Shown: positions 5,338 through 7,145 of the stretch, piece by piece
Layout: every line of letters starts with the position of its first letter
How positions within the stretch are numbered: the first letter of the stretch is position 1
Position numbers and translations under genes: made by a program
The notes under the pieces: model-generated
Databases searched by the model: none
Told to the model about the DNA's origin: nothing
Seen by the model: only the letters and a program-made list of their open reading frames with translations
From: Candidatus Brevefilum sp.
GTDB lineage: Bacteria > Chloroflexota > Anaerolineae > Anaerolineales > Anaerolineaceae
Assembly (NCBI GenBank): GCA_007119455.1
Contig: SKPR01000008.1
Coordinates: 1 to 7,145 of the forward strand
DNA length: 7,145 nt
Direction of reading: 5' to 3'

Positions 5338-6627
5338 CTAATCCTTGGCTTCTGCCAGGAGCGGGCTCAAGCCTGAACCTGGTTCGACGAATTTCGGTTT
5401 TTTCACATTTTGGTCTGGCAGTTTGAACTTAAAATAGATCGGGATATTGATCAACAAAGCTGCCACAGCGGTGATGATAAATGGCATTTGTGGGTTAAAC
5501 CTTTGCCAAAGCTGTGCACCAATCCAGGGTGCGGGTAGGGAGATAAACCCCATGCTGCTGTGGAACACACCCGAGAAGGTTCCCAGCATTTTTGCTGGGA
5601 CAACCTTCGAGATGATCGATTGGTAAGCCGGCCCCAACATGCCACCGCCGACGCCAAAGACCGCCCAGCTAATGCCAAAGGTCAGGAAATTGTTCGCCCG
5701 GAGGAAGATCATGATTGCTGTAAAAATCAGGACAAAACCACTGATCAAAGGTAGTCGTTCATCGTATTTATCGATCAGTTTACCTGAGAGCAGGGGCACA
5801 AACATCCCGGCGATGGCGGTGATGGATCCCAGCAGACCGATCTGGGTGATGGTGATATTGGCGATTTGTTCCAGGTAGAGCGGTTGGAGTTCGCCTGACA
5901 TTCGGAAGGCGATATCCGCCACACCATCGGTCAAGAAAATCCAGGTGATCACGCCGCCTGCCAGCAGCAGACCGACCATGCTGGACATACTCTTTTTGAA
6001 CGAGCTCATGGTAAGTTTCTGGCTTGGTTGTTCAACAGCCTGGGAACGCTTGGTGGTTGCCATCCAGATGCGCAACCCGGCCGCCATGGCATATAGCAGA
6101 CCTGATACGGCGAGCATGCCTTTGAAGCCAATCCAACTGGCCAGTAAACCGCCCAAAGGGGGGCCGATGACACCCGTGATGCTGAAGATCGCATTGGTTA
6201 TACCAAAGACCCTGCCACGGTTTTCTTCAGCTGAATTTTCTGCGATGAAAGCCTGGAAACTGGGCCCGACCAGGGCATACGGAATCTGGTAAACAGCCAG
6301 GGCAAGGATCATCCATTGCCAGGTGGGTGCCAGGAACATGGCAGCATAGCCCAAAGTGCCGCCGATGCTGCCGATGGCCACAGCCCGCAACCGCCCGATT
6401 GAGTCAGATACCCAACCACCGAAAATTTGCAAAACGAGAATTACGGCTGCTGTCAATGTGAATACCAGGCCGACATCGGTGATGTCCGCGCCGAGTTCTG
6501 TCAGGTAAATCGGCATCAGCAAGGGGGTCATCATCCCGCCAATATTGGCCAGCACCATGGCCAGCATGAACCAGCGCATGATGGGCGTCAATAAAGGTTC
6601 TTTTTTGTTTTTTATGACGGTATCCAT
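5338..6627 (-). CDS. MFS transporter 2
   Basis: Major facilitator superfamily protein of 429 residues in the cytoplasmic membrane; substrate not recognisable. It has a textbook motif A after helix 2, GGWVSDSIGRLR (70-81), a degenerate second copy GKLIDKYDERLP (282-293), ENRGRVFGITNA (135-146) before helix 5 and GVIGPPLGG (152-160) in the motif-C position typical of antiporter-type members. The helices are consistent with a 12-segment fold, and a charged cytoplasmic loop at about 190-215 separates the halves. The C-terminal tail is hydrophilic. The ATG at 6627 is supported by AAGGA 6 nt upstream. It appears to be monocistronic, bounded by a candidate terminator upstream (6736-6764) and a strong one downstream. 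Motif-C similarity hints at efflux, but this is inference. Confidence 0.88.
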   Translation of the reverse strand: MDTVIKNKKEPLLTPIMRWFMLAMVLANIGGMMTPLLMPIYLTELGADITDVGLVFTLTAAVILVLQIFGGWVSDSIGRLRAVAIGSIGGTLGYAAMFLAPTWQWMILALAVYQIPYALVGPSFQAFIAENSAEENRGRVFGITNAIFSITGVIGPPLGGLLASWIGFKGMLAVSGLLYAMAAGLRIWMATTKRSQAVEQPSQKLTMSSFKKSMSSMVGLLLAGGVITWIFLTDGVADIAFRMSGELQPLYLEQIANITITQIGLLGSITAIAGMFVPLLSGKLIDKYDERLPLISGFVLIFTAIMIFLRANNFLTFGISWAVFGVGGGMLGPAYQSIISKVVPAKMLGTFSGVFHSSMGFISLPAPWIGAQLWQRFNPQMPFIITAVAALLINIPIYFKFKLPDQNVKKPKFVEPGSGLSPLLAEAKD

Positions 6628-6633
6628 AATTTT

Positions 6634-6638
6634 TCCTT
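6634..6638 (-). promoter_or_regulatory. Ribosome binding site of MFS 2
   Basis: AAGGA on the minus strand, 6 nt upstream of the ATG at 6627-6625; supports that start. Confidence 0.7.
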
Positions 6639-6735
6639 ATGATGATGGGCCTTGATGGACTCTTTCTGTGCGAGTTGTATCATCAAAATAGGGCGTATTA
6701 AACGATCACCTGAACCCTGGATGTATTCAGTATAT

Positions 6736-6764
6736 AAAAAAACAGGGGCTACCGGTAGCTACCC
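6736..6764 (-). terminator. Candidate intrinsic terminator upstream of MFS 2
   Basis: Read on the minus strand, GGG (6764-6762), a 2-nt bulge, GCTA, loop CCGG, TAGC and CCC (6747-6745) make a 7-bp bulged stem. After TG come seven T's (6742-6736). It lies about 190 nt beyond the MscS-like stop codon, so it could end that transcript after a long 3' UTR and insulate MFS 2. Confidence 0.5.
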
Positions 6765-6907
6765 GGGAACAGATTTCACCCTGGCCGGATGGGTAGGTTA
6801 ATTTTGTCAAACCAAAGTTCAGGATTGGCGTTGTTGCCCTAACTTCTCAACAAATATCGAAAAAACTTAGAAAGTCAACCTAAAGCACAGGTAAAATTGA
6901 AAAACTG

Positions 6908-6934
6908 GACAGGTTAGGAGGACTGTCTTTTTTT
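6908..6934. terminator. Weak hairpin with T-tract near the MscS-like stop
   Basis: GACAG (6908-6912) and CTGTC (6923-6927) form a 5-bp stem with a 10-nt loop. On the plus strand it is followed by seven T's (6928-6934). On the minus strand, the direction of the adjacent gene, it is followed by CAG and five T's. It lies 24 nt after the channel gene's stop, so it may terminate that gene weakly. No plus-strand gene upstream explains the better plus-strand orientation. Confidence 0.35.
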
Positions 6935-6951
6935 GATTAAGTCCGAGGGGG

Positions 6952-7145
6952 TTACTGGATGCCTGGTTTCCCTTGCCCGGGGAACTCGACGATGGCAAAG
7001 GTCTCAGAGGCCACTTCGATGCCTTCAGCTTTGAAGGTGTCCAGTAAAGTCTCGCAAACATCACTGCGGAAGAGGCGCCGTAAATCGGTGTCAACCGGAT
7101 AAACCAGGCCTAATTCGATCCAGTTATCAGTTATGTTGACAAACA
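6952..7145 (-). CDS. MscS-type mechanosensitive channel, C-terminal fragment (5' end beyond window)
   Basis: The last 63 residues before a TAA at 6954-6952 are visible; the gene enters from the right edge. They match the C-terminal cytoplasmic domain of MscS-family channels: a strand with VNITDNWIELGLVYPV, a helix with LRRLFRSDVCETLLDTFE, then AEGIEVASETFAIVEFP, corresponding to the usual DNWIEL-x-x-RY and GIEIA-x-P regions. The family forms heptameric inner-membrane channels that open under membrane tension to release solutes during hypo-osmotic shock. The Arg often following the first strand is replaced (LVYPV). With no transmembrane part visible, the exact subfamily cannot be assigned. Confidence 0.75.
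   Translation of the reverse strand, partial: FVNITDNWIELGLVYPVDTDLRRLFRSDVCETLLDTFKAEGIEVASETFAIVEFPGQGKPGIQ

Larger units (their letters stand above)
6628..6951. other. 324-nt gap between MscS-like gene and MFS 2
   Basis: No convincing gene on either strand. It contains the MFS 2 ribosome binding site, a hairpin with a T-tract and overlapping palindromes (6736-6767), and a second hairpin close to the channel gene's stop (6908-6934). The MFS 2 promoter must lie here if the gene is transcribed alone, but I find no good -35/-10 pair. A -10-like TATACT is visible on the minus strand just after the 6736-6742 tract. Confidence 0.5.

Noticed and set aside
5945..6292. Plus-strand open frame of 115 codons opposite MFS 2
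   Set aside because: Antisense shadow of a membrane-protein gene. Its composition follows from the complementary strand.
6618..6690. Minus-strand frame of 23 codons starting ATGATACAA and overlapping the MFS 2 start, a possible leader peptide
   Set aside because: No ribosome binding site precedes its ATG, and its composition shows no attenuator-like run beyond three His codons.
6867..7094. Minus-strand open frame of 75 codons across the channel gene end
   Set aside because: It runs in another frame of the same strand as the MscS-like C-terminus, which carries the recognisable family motifs, and continues into the non-coding gap.
1..7145. CRISPR array, tRNA, rRNA, defence or phage gene cluster
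   Set aside because: I looked for regularly spaced repeats, tRNA-like T-loop/acceptor patterns and typical phage or defence proteins on both strands and found none.

Overview
The window looks like bacterial chromosome, most likely from the Chloroflexota (Anaerolineae or a relative). The clues are protein-level. There is a secreted CapA-like protein of a two-part type I associate with that phylum, carrying a Thr/Pro-rich linker behind its membrane anchor. There is also a MerR/cobalamin regulator next to a carotenoid desaturase. Base composition is balanced and no window-wide shift suggests recent transfer. The taxonomic call is inference.

Layout. Minus strand, 3749 to 1: a CapA-like membrane-anchored protein (3749-2019), a CarH/LitR-type B12-dependent regulator (1974-1024), a 207-bp non-coding inverted-repeat element with target-site duplications (781-987), then the N-terminal 218 codons of a CrtI-type phytoene desaturase (656-1, running off the left edge). 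Plus strand: one MFS transporter (4027-5208), divergent from the CapA gene across a regulatory gap with two recognisable promoters and a long dyad. Minus strand again: a second MFS transporter (6627-5338), convergent with the first and ended by a clear intrinsic terminator. Last is the C-terminal 63 residues of an MscS-type mechanosensitive channel (7145-6952), separated from MFS 2 by a 324-nt gap holding hairpins.

How the genes may work together. The coherent unit is regulator plus crtI. CarH proteins bind adenosylcobalamin, repress carotenoid genes in the dark and release DNA in light, so the neighbourhood suggests light-controlled carotenoid synthesis. The regulator keeps the hallmark W-x9-EH motif and the axial histidine, but has Tyr where Thermus CarH has the His that caps cobalt after illumination. 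A MITE-like element with ISAs1-type ends has inserted between regulator and target. The CapA protein, the two transporters and the channel have no evident link to that module.

I see no CRISPR array, tRNA, rRNA, phage genes or obvious defence system. The parts most worth a second look are the photoreceptor variant, the MITE-like insertion and the divergent regulatory gap.
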